A stretch of 64,000 nt of DNA from Photorhabdus akhurstii (GTDB lineage Bacteria > Pseudomonadota > Gammaproteobacteria > Enterobacterales > Enterobacteriaceae), in NCBI RefSeq assembly GCF_018448925.1, contig NZ_RCWE01000020.1, forward strand, positions 1 through 64,000. The letters are read 5' to 3'. The notes beneath the pieces are model-generated. The model saw only the letters and a list, made by a program, of their open reading frames with translations, searched no databases and was not told where the DNA came from. Of the stretch, positions 25,777-36,185 are shown piece by piece. Every line of letters starts with the position of its first letter. Position 1 is the stretch's first letter. The position numbers and the translations under genes were made by a program.

Positions 25777-25832
25777 ATTAACGTATTAACGTATTAACGT
25801 ATTAACGTATTAACGTATTAACGTATTAACGT
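25777..25832. repeat. Tandem octanucleotide array, 7 x ATTAACGT
   Basis: Seven perfect copies of the 8-base unit ATTAACGT, followed by a partial ATT. The unit is unrelated to the first array 90 bases away but has the same length. Confidence 0.96.
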
Positions 25833-25857
25833 ATTGTTTTTATATCTCTATTCTATT

Positions 25858-25891
25858 ATGACCGCCATAATAAAACGATTACGGCGGTCAT
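25858..25891 (-). terminator. Hairpin after corA
   Basis: ATGACCGCC (25858-25866) pairs with GGCGGTCAT (25883-25891), and TAAT/ATTA extends the stem inward after one mismatch. It begins four bases past the corA stop on the minus strand. There is no T run, so it may act as a weak terminator or 3' stabiliser. Confidence 0.5.
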
Positions 25892-25894
25892 ATA

Positions 25895-26845
25895 TTAAAG
25901 CCAGTTCTTCCGCTTAAAATAGAGATACGGTGCAAGACCGGCAGCAATCATTAAACCAATTGCGCCCGGATAACCCAATGTCCAGTGCAACTCCGGCATA
26001 AATTCAAAGTTCATACCATAACTGGAAGCCACCAGCGTTGGCGGTAGGAATACTACAGAGACAACCGAGAAGATTTTGATAATCCGGCTCTGTTCAATAT
26101 TGATAAAACCCATTGCCGCCTGCATCAGGAAATTAACTTTCTGAAACAGGGATTCATTATGTGGCAATAGCGATTCAATATCCCGCAGGATTTCACGAGC
26201 CTGCTCCAGTTGATCACCCGGCAAACGCGCTCGTCGCACCAAGAAGTTAAGCGCACGCTGAGTATCCATAAGACACAAACGAACCTTCCAGCCGATATCT
26301 TCCTGTTCAGCAAGACTGGACAAGGCAATATCAAACTCATCACCTTGTTTCCCTTCCATAATGACCCGGCTCAGGGATTCCAGCACGCTGTAAATATTTT
26401 CGATAACATCAGCCAACTGTTCGATCTTGGTTTCAAACAGATCCATCAGCACTTCATAAGCATTGCCATCAACCAATGTCTGATTACGAGCACGCATACG
26501 ATACAATCGGAACGCAGGGAGCTCCCGCTCTCGCAATGTATAGAGACGACCATCACGAATAGTAAATGCAACTGTTGCGTTGCCAGCATGGTCTTCCGCG
26601 TCTTCAAAGTAGAAAAACGAGTGAACGTGTATCCCGTCTTCATCTTCAAAAAAACGCGCCGACGCCTCAATGTCATCCAGTTCCGGTCGGGTTGCCAGAA
26701 TTTGGCCTAATTCGTTTTGAACTTGCAGCCTGTCTTGTTCTGCCGGTTCAACCAAATCTACCCATAAGGAATCAGATAACTTTTCTCCCTCTTCAAACTC
26801 AAGACGGAGCAGGCGATTATTCTCTAATTTAAATGCGCTCAGCAT
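25895..26845 (-). CDS. corA: Magnesium/cobalt/nickel transporter CorA
   Basis: Predicted 316 aa, identical in length to E. coli CorA and starting with the same MLSAF. The selectivity-filter motif [11 protein letters not shown] is present between the two C-terminal transmembrane helices, followed by the basic end YFKRKNWL. The large N-terminal domain forms the cytoplasmic funnel of the pentameric channel. AAAGGAG precedes the start at a rather long distance. Confidence 0.97.
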   Translation of the reverse strand: MLSAFKLENNRLLRLEFEEGEKLSDSLWVDLVEPAEQDRLQVQNELGQILATRPELDDIEASARFFEDEDGIHVHSFFYFEDAEDHAGNATVAFTIRDGRLYTLRERELPAFRLYRMRARNQTLVDGNAYEVLMDLFETKIEQLADVIENIYSVLESLSRVIMEGKQGDEFDIALSSLAEQEDIGWKVRLCLMDTQRALNFLVRRARLPGDQLEQAREILRDIESLLPHNESLFQKVNFLMQAAMGFINIEQSRIIKIFSVVSVVFLPPTLVASSYGMNFEFMPELHWTLGYPGAIGLMIAAGLAPYLYFKRKNWL

Positions 26846-26940
26846 GTATCATAAGTCTCCTTTACTCCCTACGTGATCGTAAGGCGCGAATGTTACGCTT
26901 AGAAGAAAAAGCCTGTCAACATTCAACCTGGATATTATTT

Positions 26941-29103
26941 TCAGACCATTTCAAGTCTGGCATAAGCAGCAACCAGCCACTTAATCCCTTCCCCTTGAAA
27001 CGCGATTTGTAATCGGCTATGTTCACCACTCCCCTCCATATTGACAATGGTTCCTTCACCAAATTTAGGGTGACGAACACGTTGTCCAAGGGCATAACCG
27101 CTATCATTGGCACTGATAGGCGTGCCCAACCGACTATGGCTAACTGGACGAGATACTGTCGCTCGTAACCGAACTTCTTCAATACATTCTGACGGCAGTT
27201 CCCCAATAAAACGAGATGGCCGATGATAAACCTCTTTACCATATAAACGGCGGCTTTCTGCATAAGTGATGGTTAGCTTTTCCATTGCACGTGTCAGACC
27301 CACATAAGCCAAACGACGTTCCTCTTCCAGACGTCCACCCTCTTCAATCGACATCTGGCTTGGGAACATGCCTTCTTCCATGCCAACAATAAATACTTGT
27401 GGGAACTCCAGTCCCTTAGCCGAATGCAATGTCATTAGTTGCACTGAATCCTGATAGGCATCAGCCTGACCTTCTCCCGATTCCAGCGCGGCATGGGAAA
27501 GAAACGCCTGCAATGGCGTCAAATCTTCATCCTCTTCCTGATAGCTAAACTGGCGAGTCGCGGTAACAAGTTCTTCAAGGTTTTCAATACGTGCCTGCGC
27601 TTTTTCACCTTTCTCCTGTTGATACATCGCTCGCAGGCCAGAATCACGGATAATCCTGTCAGTCTGAACATGCAATGGCATCTCTTCAGTTTCTGTCGAT
27701 AACGCGTCAATCAGTTCAATAAAACGTTGTAAGGAAGCAGCGGCACGCCCGGCCAGCACTTTCTCTTGCAGCAATATCTGGCAACAGTCCCACAAGGTTT
27801 GCTGCCGCTCCCGCGCCGCCTGGCGCACAATATCTAACGTTCTGTCACCAATACCACGAGTGGGCGTATTCACTACACGTTCAAACGCCGCGTCGTCATG
27901 ACGATTGGCGATCAGACGCAAATAAGCCAGTGCATCTTTAATTTCCTGACGTTCAAAGAATCGTTGACCACCATAAATACGGTACGGCATTGATGCCTGT
28001 AACAGCGCCTCTTCCAATACACGAGATTGAGCGTTGCTGCGGTAAAGTATGGCGCAATTTTTCAGAGCGCCCCCATTTTCAAGCCAGTTTTTAATCCGGC
28101 TAACCACATAGCGGGATTCATCCAGTTCATTGAATGCACAATAAAGGGAGATTGGTTCACCCTCTACGCCATCAGTCCACAGATTTTTACCCAAGCGATC
28201 ACTGTTATTGGCAATCAATGTATTGGCAACTTTCAAAATATTACTAGTGGAACGGTAATTTTGCTCCAAACGGATAGTTTCCGCACCAGAAAAATCTTTC
28301 AGGAAACGCTGAATATTCTCAACTTGCGCCCCACGCCAACCATAAATAGATTGATCATCATCCCCGACAATCATCACTTTGCCTGTTTCCCCTGCCAACA
28401 GATGAATCCAGGCATATTGAATACTGTTAGTGTCCTGAAATTCATCCACCAGAATATTAGTAAAACGGCCACGGTAATGTTGCAGGATCTGAGGTTTATT
28501 CAGCCACAACTCATGCGCTCGCAGTAAAAGCTCGGCAAAATCCACTAACCCGGCCCGATCACAAGCCTCCTGGTAAGCTTGATAAATTTTCTGCCATGTC
28601 GCCTCAACAGGATTGCCATAACTTTCAATATGTTGTGGCCGCAATCCTTCATCTTTTTTGCCATTGATATACCACATGCCTTGACGAGCCGGCCATTGTT
28701 TATCATCCAAATTCATCGCTTTGATAATGCGTTTAAGCAAACGATGCTGATCTTCGCTGTCAAGAATCTGAAAATCCTGTGGCAAATTGGCATCCAAATG
28801 ATGCGCTCGTAACAAACGATGGGCCAAACCGTGGAACGTACCAATCCACATGCCGCCTTGACTGGTGCCGATCAAGTTTTCAATCCGATGGCGCATCTCC
28901 GCAGCCGCTTTATTGGTGAAGGTCACGGCCATAATGGAAAATGGCGAAGCCTTCTCCACCGACAACAACCAAGCAATTCGGTGTACCAACACCCGGGTTT
29001 TTCCACTCCCCGCGCCAGCTAATACCAACATATTGGTCCGCGGAGCAGCTACAGCTTCCCGTTGTTTGTCATTCAGACTTTCGAGCAGATAGGAGACGTC
29101 CAT
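26941..29103 (-). CDS. uvrD: DNA helicase II
   Basis: Predicted 720 aa (E. coli 720) from ATG 29103 (MDVSYLLESLNDKQREAV). It unwinds DNA 3'-5' in nucleotide-excision and mismatch repair and removes RecA filaments. Walker [10 protein letters not shown] contains Lys35. Also seen are motif II (LVDEFQDTN), [32 protein letters not shown] and LAYVGLTRA. The C-terminal Tudor-like tail is FGEGTIVNMEGSGEHSRLQ. A LexA box lies just upstream, so it is SOS-inducible as in E. coli. Two earlier in-frame codons (TTG, ATG) add only four residues. Confidence 0.97.
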   Translation of the reverse strand: MDVSYLLESLNDKQREAVAAPRTNMLVLAGAGSGKTRVLVHRIAWLLSVEKASPFSIMAVTFTNKAAAEMRHRIENLIGTSQGGMWIGTFHGLAHRLLRAHHLDANLPQDFQILDSEDQHRLLKRIIKAMNLDDKQWPARQGMWYINGKKDEGLRPQHIESYGNPVEATWQKIYQAYQEACDRAGLVDFAELLLRAHELWLNKPQILQHYRGRFTNILVDEFQDTNSIQYAWIHLLAGETGKVMIVGDDDQSIYGWRGAQVENIQRFLKDFSGAETIRLEQNYRSTSNILKVANTLIANNSDRLGKNLWTDGVEGEPISLYCAFNELDESRYVVSRIKNWLENGGALKNCAILYRSNAQSRVLEEALLQASMPYRIYGGQRFFERQEIKDALAYLRLIANRHDDAAFERVVNTPTRGIGDRTLDIVRQAARERQQTLWDCCQILLQEKVLAGRAAASLQRFIELIDALSTETEEMPLHVQTDRIIRDSGLRAMYQQEKGEKAQARIENLEELVTATRQFSYQEEDEDLTPLQAFLSHAALESGEGQADAYQDSVQLMTLHSAKGLEFPQVFIVGMEEGMFPSQMSIEEGGRLEEERRLAYVGLTRAMEKLTITYAESRRLYGKEVYHRPSRFIGELPSECIEEVRLRATVSRPVSHSRLGTPISANDSGYALGQRVRHPKFGEGTIVNMEGSGEHSRLQIAFQGEGIKWLVAAYARLEMV

Positions 29104-29140
29104 AGTTACCATCAATTGATTAGACAGCGACCCAAGGTTG

Positions 29141-29156
29141 CTGTGTTTTTATACAG
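29141..29156 (-). promoter_or_regulatory. LexA (SOS) box of uvrD
   Basis: On the minus strand CTGTATAAAAACACAG fits the LexA core CTGT-N8-ACAG exactly. It lies 38 bases before the uvrD start, inside the 66-base gap after yigB, as expected for a separate SOS promoter of uvrD. Confidence 0.85.
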
Positions 29157-29169
29157 AATAATTTCTTGA

Positions 29170-29886
29170 TTATATCAATGCTGTCAAAGAAGCCAAATTG
29201 TAAATCTCAATGTGAGGCAGCAGGCGGCTTTCCGTTGTCTGCAATAGCTTTTTGTTCTTAGTATTTATCCAACAAGCCTGCATACCACTACGCAGCGCCC
29301 CTGCCACATCAGTATTCAAATCATCACCGACATGTAAGATTTGACCAAGCGGTAAATCCAGGCGATCCGCAGCCAAACGGTACATATCGCTGCAAGGTTT
29401 TGAGCGCCCGTCAGGGCCAGCTTTCAGCACAAATTTAAAATAAGGAGCCAAACCACAGGCGGCAGGTTCCGCATTACCATTAGTAATGGCGACTAGCGGC
29501 ATCTGTTCAGCAAGTGCCGCCAGAGTTTTATGTGTTGATTCAGGAATATCAATCCGATTACGCCAGAGTGTGAAATGCGCCATGACATCATCGGCCCCTC
29601 GATCAGCGTCTTCACCACTAAAACCGTAATGACAAAACATCAACCTTGAACAGTGCCAACGCCATAAAGTCATGTCATGATAAATTTCAGGATACTGCTC
29701 CAATGTCAATTCACGGAAAGCATATAGATCCTGATAATTAAGGTGACTGAACCTAGGATCATACTGCCGTACAAAATTCAGTACTTCCTCTTCTGTCTTA
29801 TCCATGACTGGGTGATTATCATACAGAGTATCATCTAAATCAAATGTCATCGCTAACACTGGCGCAAGAGGCCGGTAAAAACGCAT
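29170..29886 (-). CDS. yigB: HAD phosphatase YigB (flavin pathway)
   Basis: Predicted 238 aa (E. coli YigB 238). HAD motif I FDLDDTLYDN is near residue 15; the ITNGNAE motif II, the lysine in RSKPCSDMY and GDDLNTDV complete the active site. E. coli YigB dephosphorylates 5-amino-6-(5-phosphoribitylamino)uracil phosphate in riboflavin synthesis. Its start overlaps the xerC stop by one base (TAATG), placing it in the dapF-DUF484-xerC-yigB operon. Confidence 0.94.
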   Translation of the reverse strand: MRFYRPLAPVLAMTFDLDDTLYDNHPVMDKTEEEVLNFVRQYDPRFSHLNYQDLYAFRELTLEQYPEIYHDMTLWRWHCSRLMFCHYGFSGEDADRGADDVMAHFTLWRNRIDIPESTHKTLAALAEQMPLVAITNGNAEPAACGLAPYFKFVLKAGPDGRSKPCSDMYRLAADRLDLPLGQILHVGDDLNTDVAGALRSGMQACWINTKNKKLLQTTESRLLPHIEIYNLASLTALI

Positions 29887-30797
29887 TACGATTTCCCCCG
29901 TTTGGCTCTGGGATGGGCTACATCATACACTTTTGTCAAATGCTGGAAATCCAAATGAGTATAGATTTGTGTGGAGGATAAGCTTGCATGGCCCAGCAAT
30001 TCCTGAACTGCGCGTAAATCACCGCTGGATTCCAGAATATGAGTGGCAAAAGAGTGGCGCAATTTATGAGGATGAATATGGCTGCTCATTCCCTGGCGTA
30101 TTCCCCACTGCGCAAATCGTTTTTGTACATTACGGGCTGATATCCGCCGCCCACTCTTTGAGACAAAAACAGCATTATCTTCCGGCTCGAAGAGTTCCCG
30201 CATCGCCAACCAACGATTAAGCCATTCAACCGCGGTACGTCCCAAAGGGACTTTCCGCTCTTTACTGCCTTTACCTGAAACCCATACTTCTCCACTTTCA
30301 AGATCCAGATGCTGGCAATCAAGGCCCACCAACTCCGACAAACGTAATCCAGCACCATACATCACTTCCAACATCGTCCGGTCACGCACCGATAATGGAT
30401 CATTAAAATCGATATTCAGCAGTTGGTTCACTTCATCCACATCGATATTTTTCGGCAAATGACGCTTAGTTCCCGGCGTGCTGACGGTTTTACTCGGGTT
30501 AACGGAAATTTCGCCTTGAATCACCTGCCAATCAAGGAAGCTACGCAAGGAAGATAAACGCAACGCCAAGCTCGCTGACTGTAAACCAGCCCGACGACTA
30601 CGCGTTACCAACATTCTCACTTTCGCGGGATCAAGATCTTTCCATTGGCTGACGCCCATTTCTAAAACCATCTCAGCCAATGTGACAAGATGGCGACGGT
30701 AATTGATGATAGTCACTGGACTTAACCGACGCTCTACCCTGAGGTAGCGCAAAAATGCCTCAATCGGCTCCAGTAACCGGTCAATTTCCTGCATCAT
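29886..30797 (-). CDS. xerC: Site-specific tyrosine recombinase XerC
   Basis: Predicted 303 aa (E. coli 298). It has an N-terminal SAM-like domain ([20 protein letters not shown]) and catalytic residues in [12 protein letters not shown] (Arg), [11 protein letters not shown] (His, Arg), [15 protein letters not shown] (His and nucleophile Tyr). With XerD it resolves chromosome dimers at dif. Two adjacent ATGs are possible starts; both overlap the stop of the upstream DUF484 gene. Confidence 0.97.
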   Translation of the reverse strand: MMQEIDRLLEPIEAFLRYLRVERRLSPVTIINYRRHLVTLAEMVLEMGVSQWKDLDPAKVRMLVTRSRRAGLQSASLALRLSSLRSFLDWQVIQGEISVNPSKTVSTPGTKRHLPKNIDVDEVNQLLNIDFNDPLSVRDRTMLEVMYGAGLRLSELVGLDCQHLDLESGEVWVSGKGSKERKVPLGRTAVEWLNRWLAMRELFEPEDNAVFVSKSGRRISARNVQKRFAQWGIRQGMSSHIHPHKLRHSFATHILESSGDLRAVQELLGHASLSSTQIYTHLDFQHLTKVYDVAHPRAKRGKS

Positions 30798-31498
30798 ATG
30801 CGTTTAATCCAACGAGATAATATATCCGGCAATAACTTAGCCAGATGCTCAAGCATGTCAGTTCCCATGCCTTCTTGATAATGTTGATGGTTCCGGCTGT
30901 TAAATATCACCATACCCAGTTCGCCCCTCGTTCCCAGTAGAGAGACGGCAACCGAACCTACCTGCCGAACTTGCGGCAACAATAATAAAATTTCCGACCC
31001 ATTTAGCATACCGAGATAGTGGCTTTTATTACCAAAACGCTGAATACGGATTGGTTCAAAAGCATTGCGAGAAAGCGCTAAATTAGGTGCGTCAAGTGGT
31101 GCGCCAATATGCCATTTATCATTGAAAAGACGGATGCTGGCACTATTTAACCCCATATTCTTAGCCCATGCACTTAACCGACTAAGCATATCTTGCAAAC
31201 TCTCTGCCGCAACCAAATCAATCAGTAATTTAAGCAACTGCTCAAACAGTTGTTCATTCACTCTAGCCTGTTCCATGAGCCGAGTTATATCTTCTTCCAG
31301 ATAAGCAATCCGCGCTCTCTGGCGGTTCATATACCATTCAACCAAAGAAACCGTTTCTCGTACCGGGTGAGGAACCCGCATCTGTTCAACGACACATGCA
31401 TTACGGATAAAGAAATTGGGGTTTTCCAGCAAATAATCCACGACAGTCTGATCATCAAGTATCTCATTGATGTTAAACTGCTCTTCTTTTTTCTCCAT
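30794..31498 (-). CDS. yigA: DUF484 protein (YigA-like)
   Basis: Predicted 234 aa from ATG 31498 ([14 protein letters not shown]); the open frame extends to a TTG touching the dapF stop, but the ATG has GGAG eight bases upstream. Conserved blocks [18 protein letters not shown] and [15 protein letters not shown] match DUF484/YigA. A short coiled coil ([18 protein letters not shown]) leads to a GAF-like C-terminal domain. Function is unknown. It always sits between dapF and xerC in enterobacteria and overlaps xerC by four bases here. Confidence 0.9.
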   Translation of the reverse strand: MEKKEEQFNINEILDDQTVVDYLLENPNFFIRNACVVEQMRVPHPVRETVSLVEWYMNRQRARIAYLEEDITRLMEQARVNEQLFEQLLKLLIDLVAAESLQDMLSRLSAWAKNMGLNSASIRLFNDKWHIGAPLDAPNLALSRNAFEPIRIQRFGNKSHYLGMLNGSEILLLLPQVRQVGSVAVSLLGTRGELGMVIFNSRNHQHYQEGMGTDMLEHLAKLLPDILSRWIKRI

Positions 31499-31525
31499 CT
31501 CCGATGCTCCGCAGCTCAGAATCAA

Positions 31526-32350
31526 TTACAGATGAATTGTGCCATCATAAACATGCGTCGCCGGCCCCGTCATATAGAGCGGTTTTCCCGGCCCGTCCCA
31601 ACAGATCAACAGTGAGCCTCCCGGCAAATCTACCCGAACATGGTTGTCGAGCAATTGCTGCTGAATGCCCACTGCTACCGCTGCGCAAGCACCACTGCCA
31701 CAAGCTTGGGTTTCCCCAACGCCACGTTCATAAACCCGCAAGCGGATATGACCACGGTTTAAAATTTGCATGAAACCAATATTCGCCCGTTCAGGAAATC
31801 TTTCGTGGCTTTCCAACGCTGGCCCCAAAATTTCTACTTCGGCCGTTTCCACGTCCGGCACTTGAATAATACAATGAGGATTCCCCATAGAGACAACACC
31901 ACAAAGAACCGTTCTCTCTACTACCCGTAAAATATAGGTTTTTTCTGACTTTAGCGCACGAAATGGCACATGATGCGGCTCAAATTCAGGTTCCCCCATA
32001 TTAACGCAAACCTGATCATCATTGGTGATGCTCAACATCATCCGCCCCGATTGCGTGCTGACTTTAATATCACGCTTATTAATTAAGCCTTTAAGACGGA
32101 CAAAACGGGCAAAACAACGCGCTCCATTGCCACACTGTGCAACTTCACTACCATCAGCATTAAAAATACGATAGTGAAAATCCATATCTGGATCATAAGG
32201 CGCTTCAACAATTAACAACTGATCGAAGCCCACACCAGTATGTCTATCTGCCAAACGGCAGATTAGCTCTGGTGAGAAATAAACATTTTGGGTCACAGCA
32301 TCAACGACCATAAAGTCATTACCCAGACCATGCATTTTGGAGAACTGCAT
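31526..32350 (-). CDS. dapF: Diaminopimelate epimerase
   Basis: Predicted 274 aa, the E. coli length, from ATG 32350 ([13 protein letters not shown]) with GGAG six bases upstream. It interconverts LL- and meso-diaminopimelate for lysine and peptidoglycan. The catalytic cysteines are in [12 protein letters not shown] and [12 protein letters not shown]. It begins the dapF-DUF484-xerC-yigB transcription unit, 47 bases after lptM. Confidence 0.97.
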   Translation of the reverse strand: MQFSKMHGLGNDFMVVDAVTQNVYFSPELICRLADRHTGVGFDQLLIVEAPYDPDMDFHYRIFNADGSEVAQCGNGARCFARFVRLKGLINKRDIKVSTQSGRMMLSITNDDQVCVNMGEPEFEPHHVPFRALKSEKTYILRVVERTVLCGVVSMGNPHCIIQVPDVETAEVEILGPALESHERFPERANIGFMQILNRGHIRLRVYERGVGETQACGSGACAAVAVGIQQQLLDNHVRVDLPGGSLLICWDGPGKPLYMTGPATHVYDGTIHL

Positions 32351-32397
32351 ATAATGCTCCACGTAAGCCGTAGTCATTGACTATCGGCTTATCTCGC

Positions 32398-32583
32398 TTA
32401 TTTCTGAGAGGTGCTATCCACTTTCTGCCCTTGTTGCTCAGTATTCGCGGGAATCTGAGACGCAGCTGTCGCCTTCTCGGTTGATGGTTGTTCTGGAGGA
32501 AAATAGAGAGGACCTTTTAGTCCACAGCCGGAAAGTATAAATAAGGTTACGATAGCCAGAAATCCGCGTAATTTTTTCTTCAT
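32398..32583 (-). CDS. lptM: Outer-membrane lipoprotein LptM (YifL)
   Basis: Predicted 61 aa. The lipoprotein signal ends in LFILSGCGLKGPLYFPP: lipobox LSGC then the conserved GLKGPLYFP segment that in E. coli LptM assists assembly of the LptDE lipopolysaccharide translocon. The rest is a low-complexity polar tail. It is upstream of dapF and divergent from cyaY, as in E. coli. Confidence 0.92.
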   Translation of the reverse strand: MKKKLRGFLAIVTLFILSGCGLKGPLYFPPEQPSTEKATAASQIPANTEQQGQKVDSTSQK

Positions 32584-32661
32584 TGCATTAATGCCTGTAA
32601 TTCATACGTCAATATTCTCTATAATCGCAGTTAGACCTCGAAAAGCAAATAGGAAATGAAG

Positions 32662-32979
32662 ATGAACGACAGTGAATTTCACCAGTTAGCTGACCAACTA
32701 ATGTTTTATATCGAAGGGCAGTTGGATAATTACGATGGCGATGCTGATATCGACTGTGAAACCAATGGCGGTGTCATGACCCTGAGCTTTGATAATGACA
32801 GCAAAATTATTATCAATCGTCAGGAACCTTTCCATCAAATCTGGCTGGCAACCAAAGGCGGCGGCTATCATTTTGACTACAAAGAAAGTCAGTGGATTTG
32901 TGACCGCAGCGGTGACAATTTTTTAACCATGCTAGCACACGCCATCACCGAGCAAAGTGGCGAACAGTTCAGCTTTTAA
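32662..32979 (+). CDS. cyaY: Bacterial frataxin CyaY
   Basis: Predicted 105 aa from ATG 32662 ([13 protein letters not shown]), preferred over ATG 32656 because AGG at 32651 is then eight bases away. It regulates and supports iron-sulfur cluster assembly. The acidic first helix ([14 protein letters not shown]) and the sheet segment [19 protein letters not shown] are as in E. coli. It converges on cyaA. Confidence 0.96.
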   Translation: MNDSEFHQLADQLMFYIEGQLDNYDGDADIDCETNGGVMTLSFDNDSKIIINRQEPFHQIWLATKGGGYHFDYKESQWICDRSGDNFLTMLAHAITEQSGEQFSF

Positions 32980-32989
32980 TGCTTGAACC

Positions 32990-33008
32990 TACCCCGCGCC
33001 GCGGGGTA
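32990..33008. terminator. GC-rich hairpin between convergent cyaY and cyaA
   Basis: TACCCCGC and GCGGGGTA form an 8-bp stem with a 3-base loop. It starts 11 bases past the cyaY stop and ends 3 bases before the cyaA stop. Neither strand has a T run, so strength is uncertain. Confidence 0.5.
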
Positions 33009-33010
33009 AA

Positions 33011-35587
33011 TCAGTAATGAGACACAGAACGATAAAATTCTGACCGCTCTTCTCTATCATTCTCACCATCATGAGTCACACACAAATGTGAAAAAGATGA
33101 TCCACTAAATGGAATAACCTGAATCTGCCCTTCCATTTGGACGATCTGATAAAACTGCGGCAAGTTAAAGTTGATAAAACTTGATCCGTAGGTAAACCGA
33201 TCATGAGATGAAGAATAAAACCGACTGACGTCGCGTACCAATTCTTCCTTACTGCCCTCACAATGAGAATAGATTTCTACCCGGTTGGTTTCATCCAGAA
33301 TATAGATATTAAAACTTTTACTATCTTGTGTATTTTCGAAGAAAAATTGAATAATGCCCTCGCTGGCAAAACCATCAACCACCGCGGGCAAATGTGTCTC
33401 TTTGGTATTAATTTTCACCGGCAACCCATGCAATTTGTTATTAGAAATTGCCCCATAGAATTCCACGGCATTTTCCAATTTCTGCACAGATACATTAAGA
33501 CGTTCAAAGAACAGCCCCCAAGTCTGGCCGGCAATGCGTAATGCTTTAAAACGACCTGGGTCCTGACGATTGCTGGATAAACGTAATTCAATACATTCAG
33601 ATACCAGTTGCTGGATTCGAGTTCGGATAAGTCCTCGTAAATGCTCGCTGTAACAGAATACCTCAACTGCCGCTGGCGGTGCGGCATCTTGATGCATCTT
33701 GCCCAGAATGGTCTTCAACGCTTCCAGCACAGCTTGTTCACCACTAAAGTGCAAGGTCCGCACTTCATTCCATGAATTACGGTAAAGCAAGTCAATACTT
33801 TCCACCAAACACTGTTGTGATTCACCAAAACTGAATACATCAAGCTTACGGAAATCAAAATGTACAACCTGATTAGAGAACTCAGCCGTCGGATCTTTCT
33901 CCAAATTGACAATAATTGCCAAATGGCGAATTTCACACGGACTATAAAGTGCTTTCGGTGTCGGCGCTGGCAAACGGATGGGGAAATGAGCGGAAATATC
34001 ATTAATCAATTCATGCAGTTTCAACTCATCACATTGGGTGTCGCCATGATGAATATGGACACACGATTTTTCCGTTAACAAGCCATTAAAGTAGGTCCAC
34101 GACACCAGTTTATTGAGATAACGATTATATTCCAGAGGTTGATGACCAATAATCGATCCAATATTCGGCGCCTGATTGTAAAGATACCAACCGCTGCGGT
34201 TCGCACGTCCTTGAGGAACATAGATAAATGTTAAATTTGTCTCTGACAGGTCTGGCGAAATTTGCGGATTAACCAGCGTTACTTTTCCTGGCAATGCTTC
34301 AAATGCAGCATAAAGTTTACGCGTCAGCACACCAATATCCTGTGGACTGGCACTGACACTCAGATTATTACGGCGGGCAAAACGGATAAGATTACGATAG
34401 CTCTGCATCATGGTATCAAGCAGTTCATTATGCGCATCACGAACCTGTTCAATTTTCCATGAGTTGCGGTTATCCAAAATTTTCAACCGATCTGGTTCCC
34501 ACTTCCACTCATAGACCAGTTGGGTTAGAACCTGGCGTCGCCAGCCAATGCAACCTTTATCATCCTGATTAAGAGAGAGCTTTTCACAAACTTTTAAATA
34601 AAAACATCGACGTATTAGATCTAAACGGGTCGTATCGTTAATTTCCGTCAGATAACGGGTAACACGCTCAAGCATCATACTGTATGCATCAAGGCCAAAG
34701 GAGACTATTTCACCAGCATGCAAGCGCTGTTTCATATCCATTGCCAGTAACTTACCATTGGGATATTCCCAAGAATAGGCTTCCAGTAATAAGCTTTTTA
34801 ATACGGCTTTATAAGGGGAATCGATACTTTTGTAGAGTTGCCATAAGCTAGCGCCAAAATACTCTTCAGCGGATAGTTCACCCAATCCACCGAGATCAAG
34901 CCACTCATTTGGCGTCAAAACACCTTGCGCATAAAGGGATAAAACATATTCATCATAATGACGTTCTTCTTCTACGGGCACCATTTCCCATAACAAACGC
35001 TTACCCGCCATACGTACCGCGGTACGGTAAAATTCATCAAGTAATAGAATATGCTGAGTAGAACCGCAGTCCTCACCGCCGAGACTACCACTCGCGTTAT
35101 GGCGAAAGCGGTTTTCATCAATAAGAAAAAAATTAACTTCAATACCAAGCGCTGCCGCCCACTGTTCAATAAGAGTACACTTACGTTGCAGTAAAAGGCG
35201 CTCATCATTATCCAGCCATGACTGATGACATACCCAGATATCTAAATCAGAACAACCACTCTGCCCGATTGATGAGGTACTGCCCATTGAGTAAATACCG
35301 GTAATAGGCAGTTCACCATTGGCAGGCTGTTCTATGAAGTGATCTAATTTACTTTCTAAATCATTAAGATAAGATTTTTGTGCTTCATCATGCACGAAAA
35401 AACATACGCCATAGGGAACATTACCGTTAATGTAGCCTGGCATCATCGGATGATGATAATGCAGTAATACTGGCAGTAAACTGTATACCTGCTTAAATTC
35501 CGCACTCATGGCGGTAGAGGCGCGTTCTAACCTGAGTTGGTTTATCGCATCCAGTCTCTGCTTCAGTGTTTCGATATAAAGGTACAA
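33011..35587 (-). CDS. cyaA: Adenylate cyclase (class I)
   Basis: Predicted 858 aa (E. coli 848). It begins with TTG, as in E. coli, where this weak start limits cAMP production. The catalytic N-terminal half contains [10 protein letters not shown]-type sequence (here [16 protein letters not shown]) followed by SDLDIWVC, the nucleotidyltransferase aspartates. The regulatory C-terminal half, which responds to the glucose phosphotransferase protein EIIA, is conserved up to [21 protein letters not shown] site lies upstream, consistent with feedback repression. The last 30 residues diverge from E. coli. Confidence 0.97.
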   Translation of the reverse strand: MYLYIETLKQRLDAINQLRLERASTAMSAEFKQVYSLLPVLLHYHHPMMPGYINGNVPYGVCFFVHDEAQKSYLNDLESKLDHFIEQPANGELPITGIYSMGSTSSIGQSGCSDLDIWVCHQSWLDNDERLLLQRKCTLIEQWAAALGIEVNFFLIDENRFRHNASGSLGGEDCGSTQHILLLDEFYRTAVRMAGKRLLWEMVPVEEERHYDEYVLSLYAQGVLTPNEWLDLGGLGELSAEEYFGASLWQLYKSIDSPYKAVLKSLLLEAYSWEYPNGKLLAMDMKQRLHAGEIVSFGLDAYSMMLERVTRYLTEINDTTRLDLIRRCFYLKVCEKLSLNQDDKGCIGWRRQVLTQLVYEWKWEPDRLKILDNRNSWKIEQVRDAHNELLDTMMQSYRNLIRFARRNNLSVSASPQDIGVLTRKLYAAFEALPGKVTLVNPQISPDLSETNLTFIYVPQGRANRSGWYLYNQAPNIGSIIGHQPLEYNRYLNKLVSWTYFNGLLTEKSCVHIHHGDTQCDELKLHELINDISAHFPIRLPAPTPKALYSPCEIRHLAIIVNLEKDPTAEFSNQVVHFDFRKLDVFSFGESQQCLVESIDLLYRNSWNEVRTLHFSGEQAVLEALKTILGKMHQDAAPPAAVEVFCYSEHLRGLIRTRIQQLVSECIELRLSSNRQDPGRFKALRIAGQTWGLFFERLNVSVQKLENAVEFYGAISNNKLHGLPVKINTKETHLPAVVDGFASEGIIQFFFENTQDSKSFNIYILDETNRVEIYSHCEGSKEELVRDVSRFYSSSHDRFTYGSSFINFNLPQFYQIVQMEGQIQVIPFSGSSFSHLCVTHDGENDREERSEFYRSVSHY

Positions 35588-36185
35588 GACGTCTCGCCCA
35601 ATTGAGTTCCAGTGCCCAGATAAATCCCCCGTTTCCGGTTGTTATAGCTTGATGGAATTATTTAGAATGATTTTTACCAATTTATTACCGGAAACGTGAT
35701 CAATTTAACACCTTGTCGATAAACCGTAAAGTCAGTAAAGCAATTGAATTGCGATGTGCTATCGTACGAAAAATCAAATAATACATTGTTATATATGGAA
35801 ATAATCAAAAAACCCATACCGTTTATACTTTCTTATACGAAAGAAATTTTCTCCGCCCATTTTTCCAAGCTAATACGCATAATACCTTGTTATCATCAAT
35901 CCGATGAAAATGACTCCGTTGGCTATATTTTAATTAATGATTCTTTTCATTCGCGATTCCTTAATTACAGAAATAGTTTACTGAAAAAGTTAATTCATAA
36001 TTAAATCAATCTATTTTCATTGCTATAAAAATAATTTAAAAATTAAAATTTATTTTACAATTTAACATAACCGGCATATCTTCTTCTTAGCCCCTCGCTG
36101 GAAAAAAAACGGCTGAAGTGTTAAAACGAGTGCTATGTTTTTCATTTATATGATGGCTGAAAGGGCCTGAGAAATACAAACATCT
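35588..36185. other. Divergent cyaA / hemC control region
   Basis: This 598-base gap holds the CRP site for cyaA (35692-35713) and, on the other side, the hemC promoter region. A perfect short palindrome, GCAATTGAATTGC, lies at about 35740. A plus-strand frame at 35744-36004 has only a TTG start, no ribosome site and no recognisable homology; I do not call it a gene. Confidence 0.7.
35692..35713 (-). promoter_or_regulatory. CRP-cAMP binding site of cyaA
   Basis: On the minus strand a 22-base element reads AGGTGTTAAATT followed by GATCACGTTT. The half-sites GTGTT and TCACG fit the CRP consensus (15 of 22 by my count), and the sequence appears the same as the E. coli cyaA P2 CRP site as I remember it. 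It is 105 bases before the TTG start and probably mediates repression of cyaA by its own product. Confidence 0.8.

Larger units (their letters stand above)
25317..25894. other. AT-rich convergent intergenic region with tandem octamers
   Basis: A 578-base, very AT-rich gap between the convergent GNAT gene and corA. It has no credible ORF. Its content is the two octanucleotide arrays listed separately and a hairpin just past the corA stop. Confidence 0.8.

Noticed and set aside
25561-25832. CRISPR-like look of the repeated octamers
   Set aside because: The units are contiguous with no spacers and only 8 bases long; they are simple tandem repeats.
32137-32340. Many open frames opposite dapF, uvrD, recQ, wecC and similar genes
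   Set aside because: They are antisense shadows of well-identified genes with no ribosome sites or homology.
35744-36004. Plus-strand 86-codon frame in the cyaA-hemC gap
   Set aside because: TTG start, no ribosome site, AT-rich composition and no recognisable motif; it overlaps the control region.
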